A stretch of DNA of 64,000 nucleotides from Paraburkholderia aromaticivorans (GTDB lineage: Bacteria > Pseudomonadota > Gammaproteobacteria > Burkholderiales > Burkholderiaceae). The DNA lies in contig NZ_CP051514.1 in NCBI RefSeq assembly GCF_012689525.1, forward strand, positions 2,294,001 to 2,358,000. The letters run 5' to 3'. Made by a program: the position numbers and the translations under genes. Positions 36,429 through 46,308 of this stretch are shown one piece after another; within the stretch, counting starts at the first letter, position 1, and each line of letters starts with the position of its first letter. The notes below the pieces were generated by a model. That model ran no database searches, was not told where the DNA came from, and saw only the letters and a program-made list of their open reading frames with translations.

Positions 36429-36595
36429 ACGCAACTATGACGAACTCGGGAATATGCGCAGCTCCGCGCCAGGGACGTCCGTTTGGCGCCTTGTAAAGGG
36501 TGTTTGGTCACGGGTACCGGTAGTGGACTGCGCATAATAAAAGTGCTTTCCTCAGGAGGCAGGTCGACAAGTTCGGCTTTTTGAGGAGGGGTATC

Positions 36596-37855
36596 ATGAA
36601 CAGCGACTTCGCGTTACCGCAGCGGACCCGGGCATGGTTGACGGACGGCGTGCTCAAACCCAGCTATCAAGCCTATTCGACGTATTTGATTGGGCGCGGA
36701 TATTCGTCGTGGAGCGTCCGGAAGTATTTGTGCTGCGTCGCGCACTTTGCTTATTGGCTGCGCAAGCGACGCATCAAACTCAGTCAGATTGACGAAGCGC
36801 TGATCCGCTATTTTCTGGATGAACACCTGCCTCAGTGCGACTGCCCATTGCGCACGCCAAGAAGCAGGAACCATATCGGGTCGGCCTTAAAGCATCTGCT
36901 TGTCGTGCTGCGCCAGAGGGCGGACATACGCCATCAGCCCGACTTCACACCCCGTCTGATACGGGAGGAGATCAGGGAATTTGACGCACACCTTGACCAG
37001 GTCTGCGGGCTGGCCGCATCTACGAGAAGGTTGCGTACACGCATCGTACGGACGTTCCTGTCGGAGCGATTCGGTGCATCGAGAATCACTATGGCACAGG
37101 TCAAACCGGAACATGTTCATCGATTTGTAGTCAGCCACCTCGAAGGATGCAAGCCGAGCACCGGCAAAGTCCTTGGGAGTGCACTACGGAGCTACTTGCA
37201 TTTCCGAGGAATGCACGGAGATCACGTCCGGTGCCTTATTGCCGCGATTCCACAAATCGCCCAGTGGCGGTTCGCATCGTTACCAGACTCGCTATGTGAG
37301 GCGGAGCTGGAACGGTTTCTTAACGCATTCGATCGCAAATCCGCGATCGGCCGCAGAGACTACGCAATGGCCCGGTGTATGGTCGACCTGGGACTACGCG
37401 CCGGCGAAGTCGCTTCGCTACAGCTGGACGACCTGAACTGGCACGACGGGACGTTGCGGTTATCAGCAGGCAAGGCGCGGCGAACAGATGTGCTTCCGTT
37501 GCCGCCCCGGACCGGGCGCGCAATTGCTCAATACCTGACTGACGGGCGCCCGGTCTCCGATAGCCGGGCGGTATTTCTGCGGCATCGCGCTCCACTTACC
37601 GAACCCGTCGGCTCGAGCGTCGTTCGCAATACCGTCCGTGCCGCTCATGCGCGATGCGGCAGCGATCCACGCTGCAGGGGAACCCATGTATTGCGGCACA
37701 GCGTAGGCAGTCGGCTGATTAACGCTGGAGTCCCTATGAAGGAAATCGCCGATATCCTTCGACACCGCAGCCTCGATACTACCGCGATTTACACCACGGT
37801 CGATATCAGGAGCCTTGCCAAGGTCGCGCTGCCCTGGCCGGGGAGCGAATCATGA
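36596..37855 (+). CDS. ritA: Tyrosine recombinase RitA of RIT1
   Basis: 419 residues from ATG 36596 (RBS GAGGAGGGG). Catalytic residues visible: Arg in GLRAGEVASL, HVLRHSVGSRL (H-x-x-R), ADILRHRSLDTTAIYTTVD (His and Tyr). RitA proteins carry a longer N-terminal region than B and C. The stop overlaps the ritB start (ATGA), so the trio is translationally coupled. Confidence 0.92.
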   Translation: MNSDFALPQRTRAWLTDGVLKPSYQAYSTYLIGRGYSSWSVRKYLCCVAHFAYWLRKRRIKLSQIDEALIRYFLDEHLPQCDCPLRTPRSRNHIGSALKHLLVVLRQRADIRHQPDFTPRLIREEIREFDAHLDQVCGLAASTRRLRTRIVRTFLSERFGASRITMAQVKPEHVHRFVVSHLEGCKPSTGKVLGSALRSYLHFRGMHGDHVRCLIAAIPQIAQWRFASLPDSLCEAELERFLNAFDRKSAIGRRDYAMARCMVDLGLRAGEVASLQLDDLNWHDGTLRLSAGKARRTDVLPLPPRTGRAIAQYLTDGRPVSDSRAVFLRHRAPLTEPVGSSVVRNTVRAAHARCGSDPRCRGTHVLRHSVGSRLINAGVPMKEIADILRHRSLDTTAIYTTVDIRSLAKVALPWPGSES

Positions 37856-38799
37856 AACGTTCAGTGAGAATGCTATCGCTCGCCGAGGACTACCTTGCGT
37901 CAAGACGCCGCCTTGGTTTTGACCTGCGGTGTACGGGACGCCGGCTTCTTGATTTTGCCTGCTTTGCCGACCGGATCGGCCACCAGGGGCCGCTCACCGT
38001 AAAACTGGCAGCGTCCTGGGCTCGATCTGCATCAAGTCAGGTGCCCTTTACCTGGGCGCGTCGGATTGAGATCGTTCGCCCGTTCGCAAGGTATCTCCAG
38101 CAATTTGACCCTGCCACCGAAGTTCCTCCGCTTTATCTTTTCGGCCGAGCCCATCGCCGTTTGACACCGCACATCTATGCCGATGAGGAGATCCGGGAAC
38201 TGCTGGCCGCTGCTTCGACGTTGCCCTCGAAGGAGAAACTGCGGCCCGTGACCTACTCAACCCTGTTCGGGCTGATCGCGGCCACCGGACTGCGGATTTC
38301 TGAGGCGCTTAACCTGAGGCGCGCAGACGTCGACCTCGATCAAGGCCTGCTGATGATTCGGGTAACGAAGTATCGTAAGTCCCGCGTCGTTCCACTTCAT
38401 CAAACGGTCGTGCGAGCACTTGCACACTATGTAGAGCTGCGGGATCGCGATTGGCCCATCACGCTAAGCGATCACTTCTTCATCGTGCACGGAAGCAGCA
38501 TGAAGATCAGTACCGTTGAGGAGGTCTTCAGTTCCTTGCGTTCGCAGTTGGGATGGGTCGCCCGTGGTGATCATCCGGCTCCACGCATCCACAATCTGAG
38601 GCACTCGTTTATCTGCCGAAGGGTGTTGCTCTGGTACCAGCAAGGGGTGGACGTCGACAACGCAATGATCATGCTTTCGACTTACGTAGGGCATGCCAAG
38701 GTGACCGACACCTACTGGTATCTAACGGGCATCCCGGAACTGATGGCAATTGCGGCTCAGCGCTTCGAGCACTTTACAGAAGGAGTCTGTCATGTCTAA
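37852..38799 (+). CDS. ritB: Tyrosine recombinase RitB of RIT1
   Basis: 315 residues. Arg in ATGLRISEALNL, IHNLRHSF (H-x-x-R) and STYVGHAKVTDTYWYLTG, where His and Tyr are conserved. Overlaps ritA by 4 bases and ritC by 8 bases. Confidence 0.92.
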   Translation: MKRSVRMLSLAEDYLASRRRLGFDLRCTGRRLLDFACFADRIGHQGPLTVKLAASWARSASSQVPFTWARRIEIVRPFARYLQQFDPATEVPPLYLFGRAHRRLTPHIYADEEIRELLAAASTLPSKEKLRPVTYSTLFGLIAATGLRISEALNLRRADVDLDQGLLMIRVTKYRKSRVVPLHQTVVRALAHYVELRDRDWPITLSDHFFIVHGSSMKISTVEEVFSSLRSQLGWVARGDHPAPRIHNLRHSFICRRVLLWYQQGVDVDNAMIMLSTYVGHAKVTDTYWYLTGIPELMAIAAQRFEHFTEGVCHV

Positions 38800-39808
38800 A
38801 AGGCAAAGCCATTGTTCGTCGTCGAACTTCGCCGCGCTGCTACAGGAATTCTTCGTTGAGCGGCTAATGCAACAACGGGCAGTCAGCCCGCAGACGATAG
38901 CCAGTTATCGGGATACCTTTCGACTATTCCTTCAGTTTGCTCAGGCGCGTCTGCATAAGTCGCCTGTCGAGCTGGCGTTAGCAGACATCAACGTGGATCT
39001 GGTGCTGGCCTTCCTTCGTCATCTGGAGGACAACCGGCATAATTGCGCGCGCACCCGGAATTCGCGGCTTGTTGCCATCCGTTCATTTCTGAAGTACGCA
39101 GCCCTCAAGGATATTTCTTCGCTGGCTGTTATCCAAAGCACTCTAGCTATCCCAATGAAGCGCTTCGACAGGCCGCTCATCGGCCACCTGTCGCGTGACG
39201 AGATCGAGGCACTACTCGCCGCACCCGACCCCAACACCTGGTGCGGGCAGCGGGACCGGGTACTGTTTGCAACGCTATACAATACTGGCGCACGCGTTTC
39301 CGAACTGATCGGTCTGCGGGTGGGTGACGTCGTTCTGGATAAGGCGCCCTGTGCACATATCCACGGCAAAGGCCGGAAACAGCGCACCGTACCGTTGTGG
39401 CGCTCAACCGCGAGCCAAATCAGAAGCTGGTTGCCGCGGATCCGGTCATCGCCTGATCAGATTCTGTTTCCGAATCGCTCGGGGAACCCGATGACGCGAT
39501 CCAACGTTACGGATCGGCTCAAACTCGCAGCGCGGACAGCCACCAGGCAATGCCCTCAACTATCAAGCCATCCCATTTCACCGCATGTCATCCGGCACTC
39601 GACTGGGACTCATCTGCTGCAATCGGGCGTTGACCTGAGTGTCATTGCACTGTGGCTTGGACACGAAAGCCCAGCGACTACTCACATGTACGTCGAGGCC
39701 GACCTCGCGATGAAGGAGCGTGCGCTCAATACTTTGCAACCACCTCACAGCAGAATCGCGCGATATCGACCGCCCGATCGCTTGATGCAGTTCCTGGAAA
39801 GCTTGTAA
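38792..39808 (+). CDS. ritC: Tyrosine recombinase RitC of RIT1
   Basis: 338 residues from ATG 38792. NTGARVSELIGLRVGDV, HVIRHSTGTHLL and ALWLGHESPATTHMYVEAD supply the catalytic Arg, H-x-x-R, His and Tyr. It is closely similar in layout to ritC3, the gene its element interrupts. Confidence 0.92.
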   Translation: MSKRQSHCSSSNFAALLQEFFVERLMQQRAVSPQTIASYRDTFRLFLQFAQARLHKSPVELALADINVDLVLAFLRHLEDNRHNCARTRNSRLVAIRSFLKYAALKDISSLAVIQSTLAIPMKRFDRPLIGHLSRDEIEALLAAPDPNTWCGQRDRVLFATLYNTGARVSELIGLRVGDVVLDKAPCAHIHGKGRKQRTVPLWRSTASQIRSWLPRIRSSPDQILFPNRSGNPMTRSNVTDRLKLAARTATRQCPQLSSHPISPHVIRHSTGTHLLQSGVDLSVIALWLGHESPATTHMYVEADLAMKERALNTLQPPHSRIARYRPPDRLMQFLESL

Positions 39809-39917
39809 TTATGCGCAGTTCACACCACGGATCCGCCATCCACAGCCCATCGCAGAAGAACGAATTGGCGTCTGTGGCGCGGAACTGCGCATATTCCCGA
39901 GATCGTCATAGTTGCGT

Positions 39918-40492
39918 CCTTTGCCGCGCAGGTGCACGCACGCTGCACCGTCGAGGACCACATCGACGATCCGTACTCCGATGATCTCGGAGACACGCGC
40001 CCCTGTGTTGTAGAGCATCGTCAGTAGCAAGTGATCGCGCCGCGAGGACCAGCTCTCGCCCGGCTGGCCGAGTACGGTCACCATCTCCGCACGCGTGAGG
40101 TAGTTCAGCATCGGCCGCTCGAAACGCTTCATCGGCACTGCCAGTGCGCGCTCGACGTCGTGCAACGACGTCACGTCGCGGCGGCCGGCGAACTTCAGGA
40201 ACGCGCGCAGCGCGGTGAGCCGCAAGTTTCGGCTGCGAACCGAGTTCTTCCGATCCTGCTCCAGATGGTCAAGGAAGGCCAGAATCAGATCGGGTTGGAT
40301 GTCGGCCAGCCGCATCGTGGTCGGCGCCTTGCCGAGCTGACGGCAGGCGAAGTGCAGAAACAGCAGCAAGGCATCCCGGTAACAGGCCACTGTACGCGGA
40401 CTGAGCGCCCGCTGCGCGACCAGGTACTCGGTAAAGAATTGCTGGACCAGCGCAGCGAACGAAGGCGGCTTCGGGGCTAGGGTCTCACGCAT
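39918..40492 (-). pseudogene. ritC: ritC3, N-terminal part
   Basis: Starts at ATG 40492, overlapping the ritB3 stop by 8 bases. Encodes the SAM-like N-terminal domain and the first catalytic Arg (NTGARVSEIIGVRIVDVV), ending at HLRGKGR where RIT1 begins. Confidence 0.88.
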
Positions 40493-40686
40493 TTTGCACC
40501 TCCCCCTTGGCCGTGAACGACTTGAAACGTCCGGCAGCCAGCGCCATCAACTCGGGCACCGCCGAGAGGTACCAGTAGGTGTTGGTAACCATCGTATGTC
40601 CCACGTAGGTCGACAGCGACAGCATGGCCTGATCGATGTCGACGCCCTGGGCCTGCCACTGCACGATGCGGCGCACGACGAAGGTG
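40485..40686 (-). pseudogene. ritB: ritB3, C-terminal part
   Basis: Encodes TFVVRRIVQWQAQGVDIDQA and STYVGHTMVTNTYWYLSAVP (His and Tyr), the natural continuation of ritB3 after HDLRH. RIT2 lies between the two halves. Confidence 0.85.
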
Positions 40687-40691
40687 TGCCG

Positions 40692-40713
40692 CTAATTCCG
40701 CAAGCGGAATTAG
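40692..40713. repeat. 22-bp palindrome at ritC end of RIT2
   Basis: Arms CTAATTCCGC / GCGGAATTAG separated by AA. It lies between the RIT2 terminal repeat and the target gene. The half-site AATTCCG resembles ATTATTCCGAGT found inside both RIT2 ends. Confidence 0.85.
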
Positions 40714-40813
40714 CGGCATAACTCCGAGGCCAAGATTATTCCGAGTGCGACCTTTCTGGGCGCGGGATTCCCGGCACTGCGTTGCGGAGAGGCGGTGCCG
40801 GTACTCGGAATTA

Positions 40814-41812
40814 TTAGAGGTTCTTCAGGAATTGCATGAGCCGATCATCAGGTCGGTATCGAGATATCTGGACTTTCCTGTTTGACGTTTTAGCAAGTGC
40901 GCGCTCCTTCAGTTGCATGTCTGCATGCAGATAGATCGCTGTTGTTTCGGGCGATTCGTGCCCCAGCCATAGTGCGATCACGGTTTGTTCGGCCCCGTGA
41001 TGGAGCAGATCCATGGCCAGGGTGTGCCTCAATACATGCGGAGTCACGCGTTTATGCACGAGTGATGGACAGTGCTGGCACGCGATACGGAGATGCTTGT
41101 CCAACATGTATTGCAAGGCATCATGGCTTAACGCGGTTCCGCGCGTGGTCGGAAAGACTGGCTCATGAGGCTTGCCTTGTCGCTCACGCAGCCAACTGCG
41201 CAACACCAGAACGGTGGCTTTACCCAATGGCGTGCAACGGCGCTTCCGACCCTTGCCTTCGCATCGAACGTGCGCGCCGATGCCAAGCAAAACATCTTCA
41301 CAGTGAATCCCGATAAGCTCAGCGGCGCGCAGGCCGGTCTGGACAGCCAACGTCAAAAGCGCGTGATCACGGCGACCAGACCATGTCGTAAGATCGGGTG
41401 CGGCAAGCAGCGCATCGACCTCAACCTGAGTCAGATAAGCGATGGGGCTGCGCGTGTAGCGCTTGCTTGGCATCGCCAGGACGCGTTGCGCCACCGCGCT
41501 ATGCTCCGGCGCGTGCAACGCCACGTAGCGGAAGAAGGAATGGATTGCAGCGAGACGCACGTTGCGACTGCGGGCGCTATTCTTTCGTTCGTGCTCCAGG
41601 TAATCGAGGAATGCGCCCAACAGCGGCGTGTCAAGTTCTGAGACCGTCAGATTTGAAGGCGCCTTGCCGAGACGTCTTTGCGCGTACTGGAGAAGCAGCC
41701 GAAAGGTGTCCCGATAGCTCGCGACGGTGTAGGAACTCGCCTGACGCTGCTGCATGAGCCGATCCATGAAGAACGCCTGCAGAAGTGCGGGGAGCGTGCT
41801 GATAGTACTCAT
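40814..41812 (-). CDS. ritC: Tyrosine recombinase RitC of RIT2
   Basis: 332 residues. QTGLRAAELIGIHCEDV (Arg), HVLRHTLAMDLLHHG (H-x-x-R) and ALWLGHESPETTAIYLHAD (His, Tyr). Start overlaps the ritB2 stop by ATGA. Confidence 0.92.
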   Translation of the reverse strand: MSTISTLPALLQAFFMDRLMQQRQASSYTVASYRDTFRLLLQYAQRRLGKAPSNLTVSELDTPLLGAFLDYLEHERKNSARSRNVRLAAIHSFFRYVALHAPEHSAVAQRVLAMPSKRYTRSPIAYLTQVEVDALLAAPDLTTWSGRRDHALLTLAVQTGLRAAELIGIHCEDVLLGIGAHVRCEGKGRKRRCTPLGKATVLVLRSWLRERQGKPHEPVFPTTRGTALSHDALQYMLDKHLRIACQHCPSLVHKRVTPHVLRHTLAMDLLHHGAEQTVIALWLGHESPETTAIYLHADMQLKERALAKTSNRKVQISRYRPDDRLMQFLKNL

Positions 41813-42744
41813 GGCCGTAGTCCTTGTCTGGAGCGTTCCACGAAGCGCAGCGCATAGCGCAGCAACTCGGGCGTCGCTGTCAAATACCAGTACGTGTCTG
41901 TGATATGCGCGTGCCCGAGGTAGGCCGACAGAAACGGCAGGCGTTGCTCGACATCGACACCGCGTCGATACCAGTTGAGCAGCGTGCGAGTGGCCAGCCG
42001 GTGACGCAGATCGTGCAGACGAGGCCCTCGGGAGTCGCCGGCACCGCGTAGGCCGATCTCATGCGACAGCTTCACAAAGGTCCATCGCACGCACCATTCT
42101 GTTAAACGGGTTCCGTGTTCCGAGACAAAAAAGCTCGGTGTTTCGAAATCGCTGCACAAGCGATCCCGCAGGACTGCGTAGCGCTGCAGTGCCCGTTGTG
42201 TGGAAACGTGGAGCGGTACATAGCGCATCTTGCCAAACTTCGCGCCACGGATCGTCAACACTCCGTTGGCCAGATCGACGTCGTTGCGATCAAGTTGCAA
42301 GGCCTCGTTGACTCGTAGCCCCGTAGTTGCGTAGAGGCCGAAGAGCGTGAAGAATGTAAGAGGCCTCAGGCCAGTGAGAGTCGGAAGGCGGCGGGCGGCA
42401 GCAAGCAACCGTGTGATCTCTTCGTCGCGGTAAAGGTATGGAGCTGGACGATGGTACCGGTGGGGAAGCAGGTCTGCCGGCGGTACGGCGTTGCGCGGAT
42501 CGTTTGCGCCGCAATACTGCGCGAAACGACGCAACATGCCGAGGCGGTTTGCCCACTGGGCGGGTTGTGCGGTGGCCGGCTGCATCGCCCATGCAACTGC
42601 GAGCTCGGTCGTGATGTATTCTGCACCCTCTCGAGAAGCGAAGTCGACAAAGCCTTGTAGCAGTCGGCCGGATAGGCGCAGCTTGAACCCGAGAGCGCGA
42701 CGGACTGCGAGGTACTCATCGAGTGCGATCTGTAACTTGATCAT
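41809..42744 (-). CDS. ritB: Tyrosine recombinase RitB of RIT2
   Basis: 311 residues from ATG 42744, which overlaps the ritA2 stop as ATGA. TTGLRVNEALQL, LHDLRHRLATRTLL and SAYLGHAHITDTYWYLT give the catalytic set. Confidence 0.92.
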   Translation of the reverse strand: MIKLQIALDEYLAVRRALGFKLRLSGRLLQGFVDFASREGAEYITTELAVAWAMQPATAQPAQWANRLGMLRRFAQYCGANDPRNAVPPADLLPHRYHRPAPYLYRDEEITRLLAAARRLPTLTGLRPLTFFTLFGLYATTGLRVNEALQLDRNDVDLANGVLTIRGAKFGKMRYVPLHVSTQRALQRYAVLRDRLCSDFETPSFFVSEHGTRLTEWCVRWTFVKLSHEIGLRGAGDSRGPRLHDLRHRLATRTLLNWYRRGVDVEQRLPFLSAYLGHAHITDTYWYLTATPELLRYALRFVERSRQGLRP

Positions 42745-43985
42745 GATGCACCTCCCGGCCACGGCAGCGCGATATTACGTAGCGCTGCGATGTCCACTTT
42801 GGCGTAAATCTGTGTAGTTGTCGGCTGCCGGTGACGCAGCAGTTGACCAATCTCACCCAGCGTCGCACCGCGGCGAAGCAGATTGGTGGCAAGGGAATGG
42901 CGGAACAGGTGCGCCCCCTTGAACTCAGGGGCAAGACCGGCCCGACCAAGGGCGCGGCGAACAATGCAGCAGATCGCGACCGACGCGGCAAGCCCCTGGT
43001 GCGGAGCCTTCATCCGAATGAACACCCGACGCGTCGCACACGCGGGACGGACGTCACAAAGATAGCTCGCCAATGCCGCGCCAACCTCCGAGGGCATTGG
43101 CAAGCGTTCCAGTCGCTGACCTTTGCCCCGAACGACGAACTCGCCACGCTCCCAGTCCAGATCGTCCAGCGTCATGGCCAGCACCTCGCCGCCCCGCAAC
43201 CCGAGTCGGGCCAGGAGCAGCAAGATCGCATAATCGCGCTTGCCGGCCGGTGTGCTGCGATTGCAGCAGGCGAGCAATCGTTCGACCTGATCGGGAAGCA
43301 ACGACCTGGGCAGATGTGACAGTCTCCAGCATGCCACCCCAGGCAGAGTGGAAGCCAGGTCTGTCTGGATAGCGCCACGCTGCAGTAGAAATCGAAGGAA
43401 CGAGCGCAGCGCGGTGACGACTGTCTTGCCCTGGTTGCGACTCACACGCTGGATCTCACGGAGAATGAAATCGTGCAGATCCTGCGGCCGCAACTGGCCA
43501 GGATGCGGAACCTTGCACCCAAATCGCTCATCAAGGAAGCGCCGGATGACGAGCTGGTATCTGACGACAGTTGAGAGTGACAGGCCACGCTCAGTATAGA
43601 GAAATGCTTCGAACTCGAGAATAAGGCGGTTCGATCGGGCTCGATCGAGCCTCTGTGCTGCCGGAGCGATGTCACCGCGGTCGCGAAGGTACGTGAGAAA
43701 TTGCTGACCAGTAGCGAGATCGCCTCGTCGTATGCTGTTCTGGAGCCGGCGAGCTTCCTGGAACTGTCTTAGCCGCGCCTCATTTAGGTTTGCCAAAGGA
43801 ATCTGACGCCGTTCGAGCCATCGGCTCAGCGCGGCTAGAAAATCACACTTTGTGTGGACTGTGTTCGCCGCATACCCCGTCCGCGAAAGTTGAGCAGTAA
43901 AACCGCCAACGTGGGCGGCCAGCGGCCCGCTGCAAAACTGTCGATCGGGAGAGGTTGTTCCACCGTGGCAAGTGAGCATCATCAT
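42741..43985 (-). CDS. ritA: Tyrosine recombinase RitA of RIT2
   Basis: 414 residues with GGAGG upstream of three consecutive ATG codons. RLGLRGGEVLAMTLDDL, HLFRHSLATNLL and LLRHRQPTTTQIYAKVD give Arg, H-x-x-R, His and Tyr. A near-perfect 20-bp palindrome lies 16 bases upstream and may be its operator. Confidence 0.92.
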   Translation of the reverse strand: MMMLTCHGGTTSPDRQFCSGPLAAHVGGFTAQLSRTGYAANTVHTKCDFLAALSRWLERRQIPLANLNEARLRQFQEARRLQNSIRRGDLATGQQFLTYLRDRGDIAPAAQRLDRARSNRLILEFEAFLYTERGLSLSTVVRYQLVIRRFLDERFGCKVPHPGQLRPQDLHDFILREIQRVSRNQGKTVVTALRSFLRFLLQRGAIQTDLASTLPGVACWRLSHLPRSLLPDQVERLLACCNRSTPAGKRDYAILLLLARLGLRGGEVLAMTLDDLDWERGEFVVRGKGQRLERLPMPSEVGAALASYLCDVRPACATRRVFIRMKAPHQGLAASVAICCIVRRALGRAGLAPEFKGAHLFRHSLATNLLRRGATLGEIGQLLRHRQPTTTQIYAKVDIAALRNIALPWPGGAS

Positions 43986-44000
43986 GACGCCTCCTTAAGA

Positions 44001-44020
44001 ATCCGGAAATATTCCCGGAT
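44001..44020. promoter_or_regulatory. Palindrome upstream of ritA2, possible operator
   Basis: ATCCGGAAATATTCCCGGAT is a palindrome with one mismatched base pair, centred about 25 bases before the ritA2 start. A recombinase or repressor binding site is plausible. Confidence 0.5.
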
Positions 44021-44143
44021 GGAGACAACAGAATAATGCCGAGAAAATGAGCGGCGTTTCCGAGCTCAGTCGAGCAACGACGCCTCATACCGACGACTAT
44101 CGAGATCGGACTCGGAATAATCTTGGCCTCGGAGTTATGCCGC

Positions 44144-44907
44144 AGGTCATGAATGCGTGGGGCATGATGCGCTCCGCGGTTGCCCCAGCTCAGCTGCTGG
44201 CTTAGGTCGCGGAAGACGCGATGCACCTGACGCTCGCCGAGTGGCAGACCTCGTCGTCGACCGCGGGTGCTGACGAACAATGGGCCATCTTCCGCCGGCG
44301 GCCCCTCGGTCAAGTCGCGCTGCAAGCAATACCGGCGCAAGCAATCCACGGTGCTTGGGTGCATAGGAACCTGGCGCGACTTGCCGAACTTGGCCCGACG
44401 GATGGTCAGCATCCCGTCCTTGAGATCAATGTCGCCGTTGCGCAGCGACAGCGCCTCGCCGATCCGCAGCCCCGTGGCGGCGATCAATCCAAACAGCGTT
44501 TCGTAGACGGCACCGCGGAGCCCCGGCGAAGGCCCGAGTCGGCGCGAGCGAGCAAGTAGGTCAACTATCTCTTCTTCGCTGAAGATGTGTGGCGCTTGCC
44601 GCGCCGGCAACCGTCCGAAGATCGAATCGTCGGGTACCTCAGTGCACGGCTCGAACTGCTGCAGCCAGCGCAGGAACGTGCGCAACCTCTTCAGCCGCCG
44701 CGCCCAGGTCCGTGGGTCATTGCCCTCGTGGCGGTCGCTTCGAGCCCAGGCGGCCATGAATTCCACCTTCAAGGCGCCGCGATGACCGGCAGTGTGGACA
44801 TGGCGCGCGAAGCTGCGTAGGACGTAGCCATCATCGGAGAAGCCCAGTTGGCGACGCTCGACCAGAAACTGTTCGACGCGTGCTTGCACAGAAGTCGGCG
44901 TGCTCAT
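44144..44907 (-). pseudogene. ritB: ritB3, N-terminal part
   Basis: From ATG 44907 (overlapping the ritA3 stop) to the HDLRH codons at the RIT2 junction. Contains ATGLRIGEALSLRNGDIDL with the first catalytic Arg. Reading on into RIT2 adds a meaningless tail in the present sequence. Confidence 0.88.
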
Positions 44908-46157
44908 GCTGCACTCCCCGGCCATGGCAGCGCGACCTCGACCAACTTGCGGCTATCGAGCTTGGCATAGATCATGGTCGTGTTCAGCGAGCGGTGACGC
45001 AGGACGTCGGCGACTTCCTTCAGCGAGGAGCCACCGGCCAGCAAGCGGTTGGCCATCGTGTGGCGCAGCAGATGCGAGCGTGTGTAAGGAAGGCCGGCGC
45101 GGGCGAAGGCTTGGCGGATCGTCTTGCGAACGAGATCGGCACCAGCGGGCTGGTCGCGGGGCGCGACATGGCGGACGAAGACGGCCCGATTGGAAGTCTT
45201 GGGACGCTCCTGCTTGAGGTAGGCCGCGATGGCTTCGCCGGTAGTGGCAGGTAGCGGCAGCAGATCCTCGCGGCGTCCCTTGGTGTGGCGCAGGACAAGC
45301 GTACCGGCTTGCCAGTCGATATCGTCTAGGCTAAGGCGGGCGATCTCGCCGCTGCGCAGTCCGAGGTCGAGCGCACAGCGCACGATGGCGTCGGCTCGTC
45401 TCATCGAGCGGCCCTGTTGGCCGAGCGATCTGATCAACCGCTCGACCTCTTCCGCCGTCAGCGACTTGGGCAACGAGGACAGCGACCAGTTAGCAGGATA
45501 GGACACAGCGCCCAACAGTCCGTGGATAAGATCGCCGAGCGAGGCGCGATAGCGGAAGTAGCCGCGCAGCGATGCCACGACCGACCCAGCATTCGCCGGT
45601 TTGCTATAGAGCTTCGCTTGACCGGCGAAGAAACGCCGAACGTGCTCGGGCTTGATCGCGGCGACGTCGACGGCACCCTCGCCGAAACGAGCCGTCAGCA
45701 ACCGTCCGACGATGCGCAGGGCTATGCTCCGCGTCTTAGGCGCCAGGCCGCGCACGTGATCCATGTACTCGTCGTAGCGGCGCAGTTCCTCGTCTACCGG
45801 TGTTGCACGGTCTGCGGGCACCGCGATGACGCCCTGAGCGCGCAACACCACGAGCAGATGTCCTAGCGCCGCGCTGTGGTCACCCCGATCGCGTCGGATC
45901 GTGCCGGCGCACTCGCACTGCTGCAGATGCTCGTCGAGGAACTCAGCAATCAACACTTCGTCGATCCTTCGCCGCCGACGGTGCCCGAAGTGCGCCCATT
46001 GAGCGAAATGCGTGATGTAGCGAAGATAGGTAACGACCGTCTTTACAGCGTACCGGCGTTGCCTCAGGTACTGCTTGAACGCACTAATGCATGGCCCGAT
46101 CGGCCCGTCGGGGAAATGGTCTATCTCAGTGCGGTGGGAGCGGCGATCGATGCCCAT
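44904..46157 (-). CDS. ritA: Tyrosine recombinase RitA of RIT3
   Basis: 417 residues from ATG 46157, which has GGAG at the right spacing. DLGLRSGEIARLSLDDID, HLLRHTMANRLLAGG and VLRHRSLNTTMIYAKLD supply the catalytic residues. This is the only intact recombinase left in RIT3. Confidence 0.9.
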   Translation of the reverse strand: MGIDRRSHRTEIDHFPDGPIGPCISAFKQYLRQRRYAVKTVVTYLRYITHFAQWAHFGHRRRRRIDEVLIAEFLDEHLQQCECAGTIRRDRGDHSAALGHLLVVLRAQGVIAVPADRATPVDEELRRYDEYMDHVRGLAPKTRSIALRIVGRLLTARFGEGAVDVAAIKPEHVRRFFAGQAKLYSKPANAGSVVASLRGYFRYRASLGDLIHGLLGAVSYPANWSLSSLPKSLTAEEVERLIRSLGQQGRSMRRADAIVRCALDLGLRSGEIARLSLDDIDWQAGTLVLRHTKGRREDLLPLPATTGEAIAAYLKQERPKTSNRAVFVRHVAPRDQPAGADLVRKTIRQAFARAGLPYTRSHLLRHTMANRLLAGGSSLKEVADVLRHRSLNTTMIYAKLDSRKLVEVALPWPGSAA

Positions 46158-46308
46158 GGTGATCTCCAGAAGTGGGACCACCACTGCATCCGTAGATGAG
46201 AACTATGTCCAGATCTTTACCCGTTCGCCTTGCCAACGCTTTGCAACACTTGGGTCCGCGTCGTCAGCCACCGACCATCTGCGCATAGTTGCGACCTGAG
46301 CATAGGGC

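Larger units (their letters stand above)
36409..39917 (+). mobile_element. RIT1, intact recombinase-in-trio element inside ritC3
   Basis: 42-bp terminal inverted repeats with two mismatches at 36429-36470 and 39876-39917 (start ACGCAACTATGACGA). Each end also holds a second inverted copy of a TATGCGCAG-type motif (36453 and about 36527; 39814 and about 39886), probably recombinase-binding sites. Three overlapping recombinase genes fill the interior. It splits ritC3 after the codons for HLRGKGR. Confidence 0.88.
40687..44143 (-). mobile_element. RIT2, intact recombinase-in-trio element inside ritB3
   Basis: Perfect 34-bp terminal inverted repeats at 40713-40746 and 44110-44143 (start GCGGCATAACTCCGAGG). 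TGCCGC occurs at both junctions (40687-40692 and 44138-44143), consistent with a short target overlap. A 22-bp palindrome lies outside the ritC-side repeat. It interrupts ritB3 inside the codons for the conserved D-L-R-H motif. Confidence 0.9.
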
